Positions 1 through 10,065 of a stretch of DNA of 64,000 nucleotides are shown here, one piece after another. This stretch comes from Oxalobacter formigenes (GTDB taxonomy: Bacteria; Pseudomonadota; Gammaproteobacteria; Burkholderiales; Burkholderiaceae_D). The first letter of the stretch is position 1. Every line of letters starts with the position of its first letter. The notes beneath the pieces are model-generated. The model worked only from the letters and a program-made list of their open reading frames with translations, was not told the DNA's origin and did no database searches. Location of the stretch: positions 28,716-92,715 of the forward strand of contig JAMPAN010000001.1 in NCBI GenBank assembly GCA_023667225.1. The letters run 5' to 3'. Both the position numbers and the translations under genes were made by a program.

Positions 1-112
1 TAATATTCTTGACAACAACATAGTCATCCAGGCAACGTTCCACAATACCGCGCTTGCCCTTATCCTTGCCGGCCAGAACAATGACCTCATCATCTTTTCT
101 GATTTTTTTCAT
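1..112 (-). CDS. rplX: 50S ribosomal protein L24, N-terminal part (cut by window edge)
   Basis: Translating the minus strand from the ATG at 112 gives [20 protein letters not shown] and continues into a [14 protein letters not shown] stretch. This is the KOW-type start of ribosomal protein L24, an early assembly protein of the large subunit. Only about 37 residues are inside the window; the frame is open at position 1. It starts 9 bases after the rplN stop codon, as expected for the rplN-rplX pair that opens the spc operon. Confidence 0.93.
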   Translation of the reverse strand, partial: MKKIRKDDEVIVLAGKDKGKRGIVERCLDDYVVVKNI

Positions 113-121
113 TACACTCCC

Positions 122-490
122 CTACAGCACTTCAGGCGCAAGAGAAACAATCTTCATAAAGCGCTCGGTACGCAATTCACGGGTAACCGGCCCGAAAATA
201 CGCGTGCCAATCGGTTCCAGCCTGGCATTGAGCAAAACAGCGGCGCTGCCGTCAAACTTGATCAGCGATCCATCAGGCCGGCGCACCCCTTTGGCCGTAC
301 GGACAACGACAGCATTGTAAATTTCGCCTTTTTTTACCCTTCCCCGCGGTGCAGCGCTTTTGACTGCAACCTTGATAATGTCGCCGATACCGGCGTAACG
401 GCGCTTGGAACCGCCCAACACCTTGATGCACAAGACTTCTCTTGCGCCCGTGTTGTCGGCCACCTTCAAACGGCTTTCATTCTGAATCAT
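122..490 (-). CDS. rplN: 50S ribosomal protein L14
   Basis: Large-subunit protein L14 binds 23S rRNA near the subunit interface and takes part in intersubunit bridges. From the ATG at 490 the product is 122 residues, the usual L14 length, starting [19 protein letters not shown] and carrying the conserved PRGRVKKGE and AVVVRTAKG segments. An in-frame upstream extension to 553 exists, but its residues do not match L14, so the shorter start is chosen. It follows rpsQ after a 177-base gap holding a hairpin and a possible promoter, so it may head a separate spc transcription unit. Confidence 0.97.
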   Translation of the reverse strand: MIQNESRLKVADNTGAREVLCIKVLGGSKRRYAGIGDIIKVAVKSAAPRGRVKKGEIYNAVVVRTAKGVRRPDGSLIKFDGSAAVLLNARLEPIGTRIFGPVTRELRTERFMKIVSLAPEVL

Positions 491-600
491 ATTTTCTTTC
501 CCAACTTGAATTCGTCCAGACACCTGTCTGACGATCAGTCTTGGTCCCGCCATCTGATGTTTTTCACATCATCTGATTGGGTTGACAGTTCTACACCAAA

Positions 601-628
601 GCTTCGCACCATACCTGCGGTGCGAAGC
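601..628 (-). terminator. Hairpin between rpsQ and rplN
   Basis: A perfect 10-base inverted repeat (GCTTCGCACC / GGTGCGAAGC) with an 8-base loop lies between the S10 and spc gene groups. On the minus strand it is followed only by a short T run (TTTGG), so it is a weak terminator at best. It could instead be a processing or leader structure. The structure is seen directly; its role is inferred. Confidence 0.4.
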
Positions 629-634
629 TCGTAA

Positions 635-662
635 TTATTACATCAATATCAAGCTAACGCAA
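635..662 (-). promoter_or_regulatory. Possible spc promoter upstream of rplN
   Basis: On the minus strand TTGCGT and TAATAA are separated by 16 bases, a moderate match to a housekeeping promoter. It lies where the spc promoter sits in E. coli, just before rplN. The hairpin at 601-628 would lie at the start of the transcript. Confidence 0.3.
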
Positions 663-667
663 GCGTT

Positions 668-934
668 TTATATCACCTGCGCAACCTGCACAACACGGGT
701 TACCACCCATGCCTTGTTTTTGGAAAACGGACGGCTTTCCCGTATTTCAACAGTATCACCCACCTTGGCTTCATTGGCCTCGTCATGCGCCAGATATTTT
801 TTTGAACGTCTGACGATTTTGCCGTAAAGCGGGTGCTTGACACGGCGCTCAATCAGGACAGAAACAGTTTTATCCATTTTGTCGGAAACAACCCTGCCCG
901 TCAGCGCGCGCTGAACTTTTGCCTGATCACTCAT
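668..934 (-). CDS. rpsQ: 30S ribosomal protein S17
   Basis: S17 is a primary 16S rRNA-binding protein of the small subunit with an OB fold. The 88-residue product has the family core: a [19 protein letters not shown] segment, then HPLYGKIV and a [19 protein letters not shown] motif. The start codon shares one base with the rpmC stop (TAATG), indicating translational coupling. It is the last gene of the S10 group here. Confidence 0.97.
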   Translation of the reverse strand: MSDQAKVQRALTGRVVSDKMDKTVSVLIERRVKHPLYGKIVRRSKKYLAHDEANEAKVGDTVEIRESRPFSKNKAWVVTRVVQVAQVI

Positions 935-1125
935 TATTTATTGCCCTTTGCATTCATAACCGTCTTTACACGTGCAATATCACGCCTGACTTTCTTCATC
1001 TGGGAAGTATTTGTCAACTGCTGGGTGGCTTTTTGCATACGAAGGCTGAACTGCGCCTTTAACAGGTCATTCAATTCCTGGCGCAATGCAGCCTGATCTT
1101 TATCGCGAAGCTCGGAAGCTTTCAT
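934..1125 (-). CDS. rpmC: 50S ribosomal protein L29
   Basis: L29 sits near the peptide exit tunnel of the large subunit. From the ATG at 1125 the product is 63 residues starting [20 protein letters not shown], the normal length and N-terminus. A seven-residue upstream extension to 1146 would overlap rplP and is rejected. It begins 10 bases after rplP ends and touches rpsQ by one base, as in the standard rplP-rpmC-rpsQ order. Confidence 0.96.
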   Translation of the reverse strand: MKASELRDKDQAALRQELNDLLKAQFSLRMQKATQQLTNTSQMKKVRRDIARVKTVMNAKGNK

Positions 1126-1135
1126 AATTACTCCT

Positions 1136-1555
1136 TCACTGGCCAATCCGGCGAGTCACAAACATGGTAGGAAGCGGTAACTTGGCTGCGGCGAGATTAA
1201 ATGCCTCGCGCGCCAACTCTTCACTGACACCGTCCATTTCATAAAGCATTTTTCCGGGGCGGATTTCCGCAACCCAATACTCCGGATTACCCTTGCCGCT
1301 ACCCATACGAACCTCTGCCGGTTTCTCGGAAATCGGCTTGTCCGGAAAAACCCGAATCCAGATACGGCCGCCGCGCCGGATATGACGCGTCATTGCCCGG
1401 CGGGCCGCTTCAATCTGGCGTGCGGTAAGCCTTCCGCGGCCGGTTGCCTTAAGTCCGAAATCCCCAAAAGAAACATGGGTGCCGCGCTCATGCGAAATAC
1501 CGACATTGCGCCCTTTTTGTTCTTTCCTGTATTTTCTGCGTCTTGGCTGCAGCAT
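1136..1555 (-). CDS. rplP: 50S ribosomal protein L16
   Basis: L16 helps form the A-site and tRNA-binding region of the large subunit. The 139-residue product starts [17 protein letters not shown] and contains the conserved [20 protein letters not shown] and [14 protein letters not shown] segments. It begins 2 bases after rpsC ends. Length and motifs are typical. Confidence 0.98.
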   Translation of the reverse strand: MLQPRRRKYRKEQKGRNVGISHERGTHVSFGDFGLKATGRGRLTARQIEAARRAMTRHIRRGGRIWIRVFPDKPISEKPAEVRMGSGKGNPEYWVAEIRPGKMLYEMDGVSEELAREAFNLAAAKLPLPTMFVTRRIGQ

Positions 1556-1557
1556 AA

Positions 1558-2388
1558 TTATTCTCCTGCCGTTTCAGCTGGTGCGGACTCCGGTGCTGCA
1601 TCCGCCTTCTTCGCACGAATACGTTTGACACCGCCCGGCGCCGAAGCGCCATCCACTTTCCTTACACGTTGTTTCCCGGCCGGTTTTGCATCGTCACGGC
1701 GTGCGCCGCGGCGGCGCCTGTCTTCCTCGACACCAGCCTCCACTTTTTGCGCCTCGTCATTGCCCAGACGGTCGCCTTTATATACCCAGACCTTGACGCC
1801 AATAATACCGTAAGTCGTCAACGCCTCGCTGAAACCGTAATCAATATCGGCACGCAACGTATGCAACGGCACCCGGCCCTCGCGATACCACTCCGTGCGG
1901 GCAATCTCAATACCGTTCAGACGTCCGGAAGACATAATCTTGATACCCTGCGCGCCAAGACGCATGGCATTTTGCATGGCACGGCGCATGGCGCGGCGGA
2001 ACATAATCCGTTTTTCAAGCTGTTGCGTAATAGAATCAGCAATAAGCTGCGCATGCGTTTCCGGCTTGCGGATTTCTTCAATATTGACATGCACCGGCAC
2101 CCCCATAATCCGGGTCAGGTCATTCTTCAGCACCTCAATATCCTCACCCTTCTTGCCGATTACCACGCCCGGCCTGGAACTGTAAATCGTAAAGCGGGCA
2201 TTCTTCGCCGGCCGCTCAATAACGACATGACCGACGGAGGCATTCTTCAGCTTTTTCCTGAGATAGGTCCGGGCCTGCAAATCCTCGTTGAGCATACCGG
2301 CAAAATTACCGTTACCGGCATACCAGCGGGATGCCCAGTTGCGCGCCACCGCAAGACGAAATCCGGTTGGATGAATCTTTTGTCCCAT
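1558..2388 (-). CDS. rpsC: 30S ribosomal protein S3
   Basis: S3 lies at the mRNA entry channel of the small subunit. The 276-residue product has the [12 protein letters not shown] start, a KH domain with [14 protein letters not shown] around residues 73-86 and the C-terminal S3 domain ending in WVYKGD. The last 55 or so residues form a basic, Ala/Pro-rich tail that makes it longer than E. coli S3 (233 residues); such tails occur in betaproteobacteria. It lies 10 bases downstream of rplV. Confidence 0.98.
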   Translation of the reverse strand: MGQKIHPTGFRLAVARNWASRWYAGNGNFAGMLNEDLQARTYLRKKLKNASVGHVVIERPAKNARFTIYSSRPGVVIGKKGEDIEVLKNDLTRIMGVPVHVNIEEIRKPETHAQLIADSITQQLEKRIMFRRAMRRAMQNAMRLGAQGIKIMSSGRLNGIEIARTEWYREGRVPLHTLRADIDYGFSEALTTYGIIGVKVWVYKGDRLGNDEAQKVEAGVEEDRRRRGARRDDAKPAGKQRVRKVDGASAPGGVKRIRAKKADAAPESAPAETAGE

Positions 2389-2398
2389 CGTAGTCCCC

Positions 2399-2737
2399 TT
2401 AGTTGCCGACAGTCACATAAATGTGACAGGTTTGTTTGGTTACGCGATCACCGCGGCCTTTTGCACGTGGCCTGTAACGCTTCAGGAACTGGCCTTTTTC
2501 GACATACACCGAAGACACCTTCAGTTCATCAATATCCGCCCCATCATTATGTTCGGCATTCGCAATAGCGGATTCCAGAACACGTTTGATAATCATCGCA
2601 CCTTTTTTCGGGGAGAAAGTCAGAATATCAAGCGCCTGATCCACCTTCTTCCCGCGGATCATATCAGCCACCAGGCGGCCTTTTTGCGCTGACAGACGCG
2701 CGCCACGGAGAACAGCTTTTGTTTCCATCATTGCCAT
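2399..2737 (-). CDS. rplV: 50S ribosomal protein L22
   Basis: L22 lines the narrow part of the peptide exit tunnel. The 112-residue product has [15 protein letters not shown] near residues 16-30, the [10 protein letters not shown] segment, and the basic beta-hairpin [10 protein letters not shown] that reaches into the tunnel. The start at 2737 is preceded by a GGAGAG ribosome binding site. It lies 9 bases after rpsS. Confidence 0.98.
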   Translation of the reverse strand: MAMMETKAVLRGARLSAQKGRLVADMIRGKKVDQALDILTFSPKKGAMIIKRVLESAIANAEHNDGADIDELKVSSVYVEKGQFLKRYRPRAKGRGDRVTKQTCHIYVTVGN

Positions 2738-2746
2738 AGCTCTCTC

Positions 2747-3022
2747 CTACCTTTTTGCTTTCTTGTCGGCAGCATGACCCTTGAAAGTCCGGGTCAACGC
2801 AAATTCGCCGAGTTTGTGTCCAACCATATTCTCGGAAATATAGACCGGCACATGCTGTTTGCCATTATGCACAGCAATAGTCAGTCCAATAAAATCCGGC
2901 ATGATCGTCGAGCGGCGCGACCAGGTCTTGATCGGCCTCTTGTCTTTGGATTCCTGCGCAGCTTCCACCTTCTTGATCAGGTGGGCATCACAGAAAGGTC
3001 CCTTTTTCAATGAACGTGTCAT
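2747..3022 (-). CDS. rpsS: 30S ribosomal protein S19
   Basis: S19 forms the head of the small subunit with S13. The 91-residue product begins [10 protein letters not shown] and contains [14 protein letters not shown] and [13 protein letters not shown], all family hallmarks. Length is normal and it sits between rplB and rplV with 9-base gaps. Confidence 0.98.
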   Translation of the reverse strand: MTRSLKKGPFCDAHLIKKVEAAQESKDKRPIKTWSRRSTIMPDFIGLTIAVHNGKQHVPVYISENMVGHKLGEFALTRTFKGHAADKKAKR

Positions 3023-3031
3023 ATGCTACCC

Positions 3032-3862
3032 CTATTTTTTCTTGCCACGGCGTGAAACGATCATCGAAGTCGTACGCTTGTTGCTGCGCGTCTTCATGCC
3101 CTTGGTTTTCTGGCCCCACGGTGAAACCGGATGACGGCCGCCAGACGTCCGGCCTTCACCGCCGCCATGCGGGTGATCCACCGGATTCATTACAACGCCG
3201 CGCACAGTCGGACGGACACCGCGCCACCGCTTGGCGCCTGCCTTGCCGATCTTGCGAAGGCTGTGTTCGGCATTGCCCACCTCGCCGATAGTTGCCCGGC
3301 ATTCAATATGAACGCGGCGAACCTCACCGGAACGAAGACGAACCTGCGCATACATCCCTTCGCGCGCCATCAGCACAACGCTTGCACCGGCGCTTCTCGC
3401 CATTTGCGCGCCTTTTCCCGGCAAAATTTCAACACAGTGAATCGTTGTGCCCACCGGGATATTCCTCAAAGGCAGACAATTCCCCGTCTTGACCGGCGCT
3501 TCCGAACCATTCATCAACTGGTCGCCTGCCGCCAGCCCCTTGGGCGCAATAATGTAACGGCGCTCGCCATCAGCATAGCAAACCAGTGCAATATCAGCCG
3601 TGCGGTTCGGATCATACTCAATCCGCTCCACTTTGGCCGGAACATTGTCCTTGTTGCGCAAAAAATCAATCAGGCGGTAATGATGCTTGTGTCCGCCCCC
3701 CATATGGCGGGTAGTAATACGCCCATTGTTGTTCCTGCCGGCGCTTTTTGATTTCTTTTCAACCAGCCCCGCATAAGGACGCCCCTTATACAAATCCGGA
3801 TTGATTACCTTCAGCACCCCCCGGCGGCCAGGTGATGTCGGCTTGACTTTAACAAGAGCCAT
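3032..3862 (-). CDS. rplB: 50S ribosomal protein L2
   Basis: L2 is a core large-subunit protein needed for subunit joining and peptidyl-transferase activity. Using the ATG at 3862 ([14 protein letters not shown]) the product is 276 residues, the family length; six extra residues upstream are rejected because they are not part of L2. The conserved region with [18 protein letters not shown] near residues 217-234 includes the essential histidine of L2. It starts 1 base after the rplW stop codon. Confidence 0.98.
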   Translation of the reverse strand: MALVKVKPTSPGRRGVLKVINPDLYKGRPYAGLVEKKSKSAGRNNNGRITTRHMGGGHKHHYRLIDFLRNKDNVPAKVERIEYDPNRTADIALVCYADGERRYIIAPKGLAAGDQLMNGSEAPVKTGNCLPLRNIPVGTTIHCVEILPGKGAQMARSAGASVVLMAREGMYAQVRLRSGEVRRVHIECRATIGEVGNAEHSLRKIGKAGAKRWRGVRPTVRGVVMNPVDHPHGGGEGRTSGGRHPVSPWGQKTKGMKTRSNKRTTSMIVSRRGKKK

Positions 3863-3863
3863 C

Positions 3864-4178
3864 TTAAGCCTCCTCGGCAAAATTGATTTCCTGGCCGGGT
3901 TTTAAGCAAACATAGGCATGTTTGACATGATTTTTCCTGCCAAGCGTTTTTCCGGAGCGCTTTTGCTTGCCAATACGATTCAGCATTTGCACAGACTCCA
4001 CCTCAACCTTGAAAAGGTTTTCCACTGCCGCCTTCACCTCCGGCTTGGTCGCATCTTTCATGACGCGAAAAACCACCTGCTCGTTCTTCTCGGCAGTCAT
4101 CGTGGCTTTTTCGGAAATAACAGGAGCCAGCAGCACCTTCATCATGCGCTCCTCACTCACCTTTTTCATTCCATTCAT
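3864..4178 (-). CDS. rplW: 50S ribosomal protein L23
   Basis: L23 sits at the tunnel exit and is the docking site for trigger factor and SRP. The 104-residue product contains [10 protein letters not shown] and the C-terminal [19 protein letters not shown] segment. Its ATG overlaps the rplD stop by four bases (ATGA), so translation is probably coupled. A second ATG three codons in is possible; family length does not decide between them. Confidence 0.96.
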   Translation of the reverse strand: MNGMKKVSEERMMKVLLAPVISEKATMTAEKNEQVVFRVMKDATKPEVKAAVENLFKVEVESVQMLNRIGKQKRSGKTLGRKNHVKHAYVCLKPGQEINFAEEA

Positions 4179-4792
4179 GACAGCATCTCCTCAATCTTGC
4201 CCAGCGCGGCGCGCGTTATCAACACGTCCTTGAAATAGACAAGCGAAACCGGATCGGCCTGATGCGGTTCCAGCACCAGCACATTGCGCAAATTACGGGA
4301 TGCCAAATACAGGTTTTCATCCAGATTGTCCGTCAGAACAAGAACCGAACCAAAACCAAAGGCCTTGAGCTTGTCTGCCAGCGCTTTTGTCTTGGGCGTT
4401 TCAAGAGAAAGCTCATCAATCACCGTCAGACGGCCCTCCCGCGCCAACTGCGAAAGAATAGAGCACACGCCTGCCCGATACATCTTCTTGTTGACCTTAT
4501 GGGAAAAATTCTCTTCTCCCGTATTGGGGAAAGCACGGCCGCCCCCGCGCCACAGCGGCGAAGAAGCCATACCCGAACGGGCACGTCCCGTTCCTTTCTG
4601 ACGCCACGGTTTTTTGGTGGTATGCGCCACCGTGCGGCGCGTTTTCTGCATACTGTTGGCGCCACGGGCGTTAGCCTGAAAAGCCACCACAATCTGATGA
4701 ATAAGCGCTTCGTTATATTCGCGGCCAAAAATAGTATCCGGCGCTTCAACTTTGGCAGACTGGTCGCTGCCGTTAAGGAGCTTGAGTTCCAT
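4175..4792 (-). CDS. rplD: 50S ribosomal protein L4
   Basis: L4 has a globular domain and a long loop reaching into the exit tunnel; in E. coli it also represses its own operon. The 205-residue product shows the basic loop with [20 protein letters not shown] near residues 50-69 and a following [14 protein letters not shown]. It lies 3 bases after rplC and overlaps rplW by 4 bases. Whether it binds the structured leader before rplC here is not known. Confidence 0.97.
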   Translation of the reverse strand: MELKLLNGSDQSAKVEAPDTIFGREYNEALIHQIVVAFQANARGANSMQKTRRTVAHTTKKPWRQKGTGRARSGMASSPLWRGGGRAFPNTGEENFSHKVNKKMYRAGVCSILSQLAREGRLTVIDELSLETPKTKALADKLKAFGFGSVLVLTDNLDENLYLASRNLRNVLVLEPHQADPVSLVYFKDVLITRAALGKIEEMLS

Positions 4793-4795
4793 AAT

Positions 4796-5452
4796 TTATG
4801 CCCCCTTCTTGGCTGCGGCTTTTGCCGCCGGTCTGACAATAACCTGCCCGTTCTTTGCACCGGGAACCGCTCCCTTAAGCATCAGAAGCTGACGCTCGGC
4901 ATCAATACGGGCAACCTCAAGATTCTGCACAGTACGGGTTACATCACCCATATGCCCCGTCATTTTCTTTCCTTTGAAAACGCGGCCGGGATCCTGGTTC
5001 ATACCAATAGAACCAGGCACATTGTGCGAAACAGAGTTACCGTGCGTAGCACGGCCGGATCCGAAATTATGGCGTTTGATCGTACCGGCATATCCCTTGC
5101 CAATCGAGACGCCCTGCACATCAATCTTCTGCCCCACTTCAAAAATATCGGCCGTAACAGCATCACCCGGCTTCATATCTGCCGCAGCGGATTCATCAAT
5201 ACGGAATTCCTTCAGGACACTGCCCGCCTCCACACCTGCTTTTCTGTAATGACCAGCAGCAGCTTTATTCACACGGGAGGGGCGGCGACTTCCAAATGCG
5301 ACCTGCACAGCGGCATAGCCGTCTGTTTCAGTCGTCTTGACTTGCGTAATACGGTTGCCAGACACATCCACCACAGTAACAGGGATAGCCTCCCCCTCAT
5401 CCGTGAAGATACGCATCATACCAACCTTACGCCCAATAAGGCCCAGGCTCAT
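4796..5452 (-). CDS. rplC: 50S ribosomal protein L3
   Basis: L3 is one of the first proteins in large-subunit assembly. The chosen ATG at 5452 gives 218 residues beginning [16 protein letters not shown], with a GGAG ribosome binding site about 8 bases upstream. The frame is open to 5572, but those residues match nothing in L3 and cover a promoter-like and hairpin region. The family segment with [12 protein letters not shown] and [19 protein letters not shown] is present, including the Gln that PrmB methylates in other bacteria. Confidence 0.97.
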   Translation of the reverse strand: MSLGLIGRKVGMMRIFTDEGEAIPVTVVDVSGNRITQVKTTETDGYAAVQVAFGSRRPSRVNKAAAGHYRKAGVEAGSVLKEFRIDESAAADMKPGDAVTADIFEVGQKIDVQGVSIGKGYAGTIKRHNFGSGRATHGNSVSHNVPGSIGMNQDPGRVFKGKKMTGHMGDVTRTVQNLEVARIDAERQLLMLKGAVPGAKNGQVIVRPAAKAAAKKGA

Positions 5453-5503
5453 TTTATTCTCCATTCCTGTCTGCGATTGGACAGGTTGTCTAATATTCAT
5501 ATC

Positions 5504-5534
5504 ACCACCCCAAAAGCCATTTTCAGGGTGGTTG
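5504..5534 (-). promoter_or_regulatory. Leader hairpin upstream of rplC
   Basis: On the minus strand ACCACCC and GGGTGGT pair around a loop of about 14 bases, starting at the predicted transcript start of the promoter at 5538-5566. It lies in the 147-base gap between rpsJ and rplC. A ribosomal-protein autoregulatory element is possible, but the gap position differs from the E. coli S10 leader, which precedes rpsJ. Confidence 0.35.
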
Positions 5535-5537
5535 GGC

Positions 5538-5566
5538 ATTATAGCCCGTGTCTGCTTATCACACAA
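5538..5566 (-). promoter_or_regulatory. Internal promoter candidate before rplC
   Basis: The minus strand has TTGTGT, 17 bases, then a perfect TATAAT box. The -10 sits in a GGGCTATAATGCCC context. This would allow transcription of rplC and later genes independently of rpsL-fusA-tuf-rpsJ. Spacing is ideal; the -35 matches only moderately. Confidence 0.5.
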
Positions 5567-5599
5567 CCGCAAAAACAGACTTTCTTTCCATCAAAACAA

Positions 5600-5911
5600 T
5601 TATTGCAGTTTGATTTCGACATCTACCCCTGCCGGCAAATCAAGCTTCATCAGCGCATCAACCGTTTTGTCAGTCGGATCAATAATATCCATCAGGCGCT
5701 GGTGCGTCCTGATTTCAAACTGGTCGCGGGAAGTCTTGTTAACGTGCGGCGAACGCAGCACATCAAAACGCTGAATGCGTGTCGGCAAAGGAACCGGCCC
5801 CTTGACAACCGCACCCGTTCTTTTTGCCGTATCAATAATTTCCTGCGCCGACTGATCAATCAGCTTATAGTCAAAAGCTTTCAGGCGAATACGAATTTTC
5901 TGGTTTTGCAT
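5600..5911 (-). CDS. rpsJ: 30S ribosomal protein S10 / NusE
   Basis: S10 is a small-subunit head protein and, as NusE, a partner of NusB and NusG in antitermination. From the ATG at 5911 the product is exactly 103 residues, the family length, starting [19 protein letters not shown] and containing GPVPLPTR and the [14 protein letters not shown] loop. An 18-residue upstream extension is rejected. It lies 77 bases downstream of tuf and is separated from rplC by a gap with promoter and hairpin signals. Confidence 0.98.
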   Translation of the reverse strand: MQNQKIRIRLKAFDYKLIDQSAQEIIDTAKRTGAVVKGPVPLPTRIQRFDVLRSPHVNKTSRDQFEIRTHQRLMDIIDPTDKTVDALMKLDLPAGVDVEIKLQ

Positions 5912-5987
5912 GATTACATTCCAAAGAGCGAACTGCGGATGTTGCCATCCGCAGTATATATCCACATCAAAAATACGATTACAGCAG

Positions 5988-7184
5988 CTTACTCCATAAT
6001 CTTGGAGACCACGCCGGCGCCGACAGTTCTGCCGCCTTCACGGATGGCGAAGCGCAAGCCTTCTTCCATAGCCACCGGCGAAATGAGTTTGACGGTGATG
6101 GAAACATTGTCTCCCGGCATGACCATTTCTTTGTCTTTGGGCAATTCAACGGATCCGGTGACGTCTGTTGTCCTGAAGTAGAATTGCGGCCGGTAGTTGT
6201 TGAAGAAGGGGGTATGACGGCCTCCTTCGTCTTTGGACAAAACGTAGATTTCTCCGGTAAAGTGGCTGTGCGGCTTGATGGAGCCGGGTTTGGCCAGCAC
6301 CTGGCCGCGCTCGACTTCTTCTCTCTTGGTGCCGCGCAGCAGTACGCCGATGTTGTCGCCTGCCTGCCCCTGATCAAGGAGTTTTCTGAACATTTCCACG
6401 CCGGTGCAGGTGGTCTTGGCGGTTTCTCTGATGCCGACAATTTCGATTTCTTCGCCTACTTTGATGACGCCGCGTTCTACACGCCCGGTAACAACGGTGC
6501 CGCGCCCGGAGATGGAGAAGACGTCTTCTACGGGCATAAGGAAGGTGCCGTCTACGGCGCGCTCCGGCTCAGGGATGTAGGTGTCCAAGGCTTCTGCCAG
6601 GGAAAGGATGGATTGTTCGCCCAGTTCGCCTGTGTCGCCTTCGAGCGCCAGTTTGGCGGAGCCTTTGATGATAGGGGTGTCGTCTCCGGGAAATTCGTAG
6701 CGGGAGAGAAGTTCGCGCACTTCCATTTCTACGAGTTCGAGGAGTTCTGCGTCATCTACCATGTCGCATTTGTTGAGGTAGACGATGATGTAGGGTACGC
6801 CTACCTGGCGGGCCAGCAGGATGTGTTCGCGGGTCTGGGGCATGGGGCCGTCTGCCGCAGAGCAAACGAGGATGGCACCGTCCATTTGGGCTGCGCCGGT
6901 GATCATGTTTTTGATGTAGTCGGCGTGCCCAGGGCAGTCTACGTGGGCGTAGTGGCGGTTGGCGGTTTCGTATTCTACGTGGGAGGTGTTGATGGTGATG
7001 CCACGGGCTTTTTCTTCGGGCGCCGCATCAATCTGGTCGTAGTCTTTGGCTTCGCCTCCGTATTTCTTGGCCAGTATGGTGGCTATCGCTGCCGTCAGGG
7101 TGGTCTTGCCGTGGTCTACGTGACCAATTGTGCCTACGTTGACGTGCGGCTTTGTCCTCTCAAATTTGCTCTTTGCCATGGTTG
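5988..7184. repeat. tuf direct repeat, copy 1
   Basis: This 1197-base stretch matches 22985-24181 in the same orientation. Identity runs from one base beyond the stop codon to five bases before the start codon, then ends abruptly on both sides. Every stretch I compared was identical, and translations in more than one frame agree. Sharp edges at the gene limits point to ongoing gene conversion between the tuf genes. Confidence 0.95.
5989..7179 (-). CDS. tuf: Elongation factor Tu, copy 1
   Basis: EF-Tu is the GTPase that delivers aminoacyl-tRNA to the ribosomal A site. The 396-residue product has G1 GHVDHGKT at residues 19-26, the DCPGHADY G3 region near 81-88, NKCDMVD near 136-142, and full domains II and III ending in [11 protein letters not shown]. 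It is the tufA-type copy, 71 bases downstream of fusA in the str operon. Its protein is identical to the second copy at 22986-24176. Codon use is strongly biased, as expected for a very highly expressed gene. Confidence 0.99.
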   Translation of the reverse strand: MAKSKFERTKPHVNVGTIGHVDHGKTTLTAAIATILAKKYGGEAKDYDQIDAAPEEKARGITINTSHVEYETANRHYAHVDCPGHADYIKNMITGAAQMDGAILVCSAADGPMPQTREHILLARQVGVPYIIVYLNKCDMVDDAELLELVEMEVRELLSRYEFPGDDTPIIKGSAKLALEGDTGELGEQSILSLAEALDTYIPEPERAVDGTFLMPVEDVFSISGRGTVVTGRVERGVIKVGEEIEIVGIRETAKTTCTGVEMFRKLLDQGQAGDNIGVLLRGTKREEVERGQVLAKPGSIKPHSHFTGEIYVLSKDEGGRHTPFFNNYRPQFYFRTTDVTGSVELPKDKEMVMPGDNVSITVKLISPVAMEEGLRFAIREGGRTVGAGVVSKIME

Positions 7185-7250
7185 TTTTCCTTCAAAAAGA
7201 ACGATTTATTTATCAAAAATTACCTTTTTCACCCGAAAGCCGGGCAGAAA

Positions 7251-9356
7251 TTACTTTGCTTTTGCACTGACAACCGCGTCAGCAACATGTTTGGGCGCTT
7301 CAGCATAATGTTTGAATTCCATCGTGTAAGTCGCACGCCCCTGGGTTGCCGAACGCAATGCGGTAGCATAACCAAACATCTCTGACAGCGGCACCTCTGC
7401 ACGAATAATCTTGCCGCCGCCGCCCGGAATCTCATCCATCCCCTGCACCATACCGCGCCGGGAAGAAAGATCCCCCATAACCGTACCGGCATAATCTTCC
7501 GGCGTTTCCACCTCCACAGACATCATCGGCTCAAGCAAAACCGGATTGGCCTTGCGCAAACCATCCTTCAGCGCCATGGAAGCCGCCATCCTGAACGCAT
7601 TCTCGTTGGAGTCAACATCATGGTATGAACCGAAAAACAGCGTCACCTTGACATCAACCACCGGATACCCGGCCATCACGCCAACCGGCAGCGTATCAAC
7701 AATTCCCTTCTCAACAGCCGGAATATATTCGCGAGGAACAACACCACCCTTGATAGCATCAACAAACTCAAAGCCCTTGCCTGCCTCCTGCGGCTCAATC
7801 TTCAGCACAACGTGGCCATACTGGCCGCGGCCGCCGGACTGCTTGATAAACTTGCCCTCCACTTCCTCGCAGACAGAACGAATTGTCTCGCGATAGGCAA
7901 CCTGCGGCTTGCCAACCGTTGCCTCCACACCAAATTCCCGGCGCATACGGTCAACAATAATATCCAGATGCAGTTCACCCATGCCGGAAATAATAGTCTG
8001 CCCGGATTCCTCATCCGTACGCACCCTGAAAGAAGGATCCTCCTGCGCCAGACGGCCCAGTGCAATCCCCATCTTTTCCTGGTCGGCCTTGGTTTTCGGT
8101 TCAACCGCCTGGGAAATGACCGGATCAGGGAACTCCATCTTCTCCAGCGTAATCGGCGCAGAGGGATCGCACAGTGTCTCACCCGTAGCAGCCTCACGCA
8201 GCCCTACCGCAGCTGCGATATCGCCGGCACGCACCTCCTTGATTTCCTCCCGGTTATTGGCATGCATCTGCAAAATACGGCCCAGGCGCTCCCGCTTGTT
8301 CTTGACCGGATTGAAAACCGTGTCGCCCGACTGTACCACACCGGAATAAACACGGAAAAAAATCAGCTGCCCCACAAACGGGTCCGTCATAATCTTGAAC
8401 GCCAGCGCAGAAAACTTTTCATTGTCATCTGCCTTGCGTGTTGCAAGCTGCTCATTGTCATCCACACCCTCAACCGGCGGAATATCCACAGGAGACGGGA
8501 GATACTCAACCACCGCATCCAGCATCGCCTGCACACCCTTGTTCTTGAAAGCCGTGCCGCACATCATCGGCACAATCTCGCCATCAATCGTGCGTTGGCG
8601 AAGCGCCTTCTTGACATCCTCCTCAGGCAAATCCCCATCCTCAAGGTACTTGTTCATCAGATCTTCGCTGCTTTCCGCCGCTGTTTCCAGCAGCTTCTCA
8701 CGCCATTCCTGCGCCAGCTCCATCAAATTTTCCGGAACATCCCGATACTCGAACTTGGTCCCCTGGGAAGCATCATCCCAATAAACAGCCTTCATCTTGA
8801 TGAGGTCAACCACCCCCTCAAAATTGTCCTCGGCACCAATCGGCACCTGCAACGGAACCGGATTGGCCTTCAGGCGCGAACGCATCTGGTCATAAACCTT
8901 AAAGAAATTGGCACCCGTCCGGTCCATCTTGTTAACAAAGGCAAGACGCGGCACATGGTACTTGTTTGCCTGCCGCCAGACCGTTTCGGACTGCGGCTGC
9001 ACACCACCTACTGCGCAATACACCATGCAGGCCCCATCCAGAACCCGCATAGAACGCTCAACTTCAATCGTAAAATCAACGTGCCCCGGCGTATCAATAA
9101 TATTGATGCGATGCTCCGGGAAATTACCAGCCATTCCCTTCCAGAAACAGGTTGTAGCAGCCGACGTAATCGTAATACCACGCTCCTGCTCCTGCTCCAT
9201 CCAGTCCATGGTTGCGGCGCCATCATGCACCTCGCCCAATTTGTGATTAACACCGGTATAAAACAGAATACGTTCCGTCGTCGTGGTTTTCCCTGCGTCA
9301 ATATGCGCAGAAATACCGATATTACGATAGCGTTCAATAGGGGTCTTGCGAGCCAT
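7251..9356 (-). CDS. fusA: Elongation factor G
   Basis: EF-G is the GTPase that drives translocation and, with RRF, ribosome recycling. The 701-residue product has G1 AHIDAGKTT at residues 17-25, the DTPGHVDF G3 motif near 89-96, NKMDRTGA near 143-150, and domains II-V ending in [16 protein letters not shown]. Length is typical. It lies between rpsG (121-base gap) and tuf (71-base gap) in the classic rpsL-rpsG-fusA-tuf order. Confidence 0.99.
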   Translation of the reverse strand: MARKTPIERYRNIGISAHIDAGKTTTTERILFYTGVNHKLGEVHDGAATMDWMEQEQERGITITSAATTCFWKGMAGNFPEHRINIIDTPGHVDFTIEVERSMRVLDGACMVYCAVGGVQPQSETVWRQANKYHVPRLAFVNKMDRTGANFFKVYDQMRSRLKANPVPLQVPIGAEDNFEGVVDLIKMKAVYWDDASQGTKFEYRDVPENLMELAQEWREKLLETAAESSEDLMNKYLEDGDLPEEDVKKALRQRTIDGEIVPMMCGTAFKNKGVQAMLDAVVEYLPSPVDIPPVEGVDDNEQLATRKADDNEKFSALAFKIMTDPFVGQLIFFRVYSGVVQSGDTVFNPVKNKRERLGRILQMHANNREEIKEVRAGDIAAAVGLREAATGETLCDPSAPITLEKMEFPDPVISQAVEPKTKADQEKMGIALGRLAQEDPSFRVRTDEESGQTIISGMGELHLDIIVDRMRREFGVEATVGKPQVAYRETIRSVCEEVEGKFIKQSGGRGQYGHVVLKIEPQEAGKGFEFVDAIKGGVVPREYIPAVEKGIVDTLPVGVMAGYPVVDVKVTLFFGSYHDVDSNENAFRMAASMALKDGLRKANPVLLEPMMSVEVETPEDYAGTVMGDLSSRRGMVQGMDEIPGGGGKIIRAEVPLSEMFGYATALRSATQGRATYTMEFKHYAEAPKHVADAVVSAKAK

Positions 9357-9477
9357 ATTCAGTCCTAGTCTCTTTCAGATAAACAAAGCCGAGCTGCATA
9401 TTTTTTCAGCATGAGCCCGGCCTGCTAACAATTCTTCTCCTGAACAACACCCATCCGGCAGCCGTTCAGGACATACA

Positions 9478-9948
9478 TTAAAAGCGGAAATGGGAAAATG
9501 CCTTGTTGGCTTCCGCCATCCGATGCACCTCATCGCGTTTTCTCATTGCGCCGCCGCGCCCTTCGGCAGCCTCAAGCAACTCGCCGGCCAAACGCTGCGG
9601 CATGGATTTTTCACTGCGCTTGGCAGCCGCCTCACGAATCCAGCGCATGGAAAGCGCCAGACGGCGGACAGGGCGGACCTCAACCGGCACCTGATAGTTT
9701 GCACCGCCCACGCGACGCGACTTAACCTCAACCAGCGGTTTGCAGTTATTGACAGCAGCCATAAAAATTTCCAGCGGTTCCTTGCCAGACTTGTCCTGAA
9801 TAATATCAAAAGCGCCATAAATGATATTTTCAGCAACCGACTTCTTGCCGGAAAGCATCAACACATTCACAAATTTGGCAACATCCACATTGCCAAACTT
9901 CGGATCAGGTAAAATTTCACGTTTGGGAACTTCACGACGACGTGGCAT
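9478..9948 (-). CDS. rpsG: 30S ribosomal protein S7
   Basis: S7 organises the 3' major domain of 16S rRNA and contacts the E-site tRNA; in E. coli it is the repressor of the str operon. The 156-residue product starts [19 protein letters not shown] and has [11 protein letters not shown] and [19 protein letters not shown]. It lies 117 bases downstream of rpsL. The gap may hold a regulatory structure, but none was clear enough to call. Confidence 0.98.
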   Translation of the reverse strand: MPRRREVPKREILPDPKFGNVDVAKFVNVLMLSGKKSVAENIIYGAFDIIQDKSGKEPLEIFMAAVNNCKPLVEVKSRRVGGANYQVPVEVRPVRRLALSMRWIREAAAKRSEKSMPQRLAGELLEAAEGRGGAMRKRDEVHRMAEANKAFSHFRF

Positions 9949-10065
9949 ATCTTTTTCCTTTCTCTCTTCAGCCGGATGCCATCAGACACCCCTGGCACAC
10001 CCTCATGATGCGCCACTTACTCGGCCGCCGGGCCGACTCACACAACACCGGCAAAACAGCCGGAA

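Noticed and set aside
4262..6181. A 639-codon plus-strand frame across rplD, rplC and rpsJ
   Set aside because: It is fully antisense to recognised ribosomal protein genes, with Arg/His/Asn-rich sequence typical of shadow frames.
6184..7308. Long open frame (374 codons) antisense to tuf, repeated at 23181-24182
   Set aside because: It arises because the biased tuf codons avoid antisense stop codons. The product is Gly/Phe/Val-rich without family likeness, and both copies merely mirror the tuf repeat.
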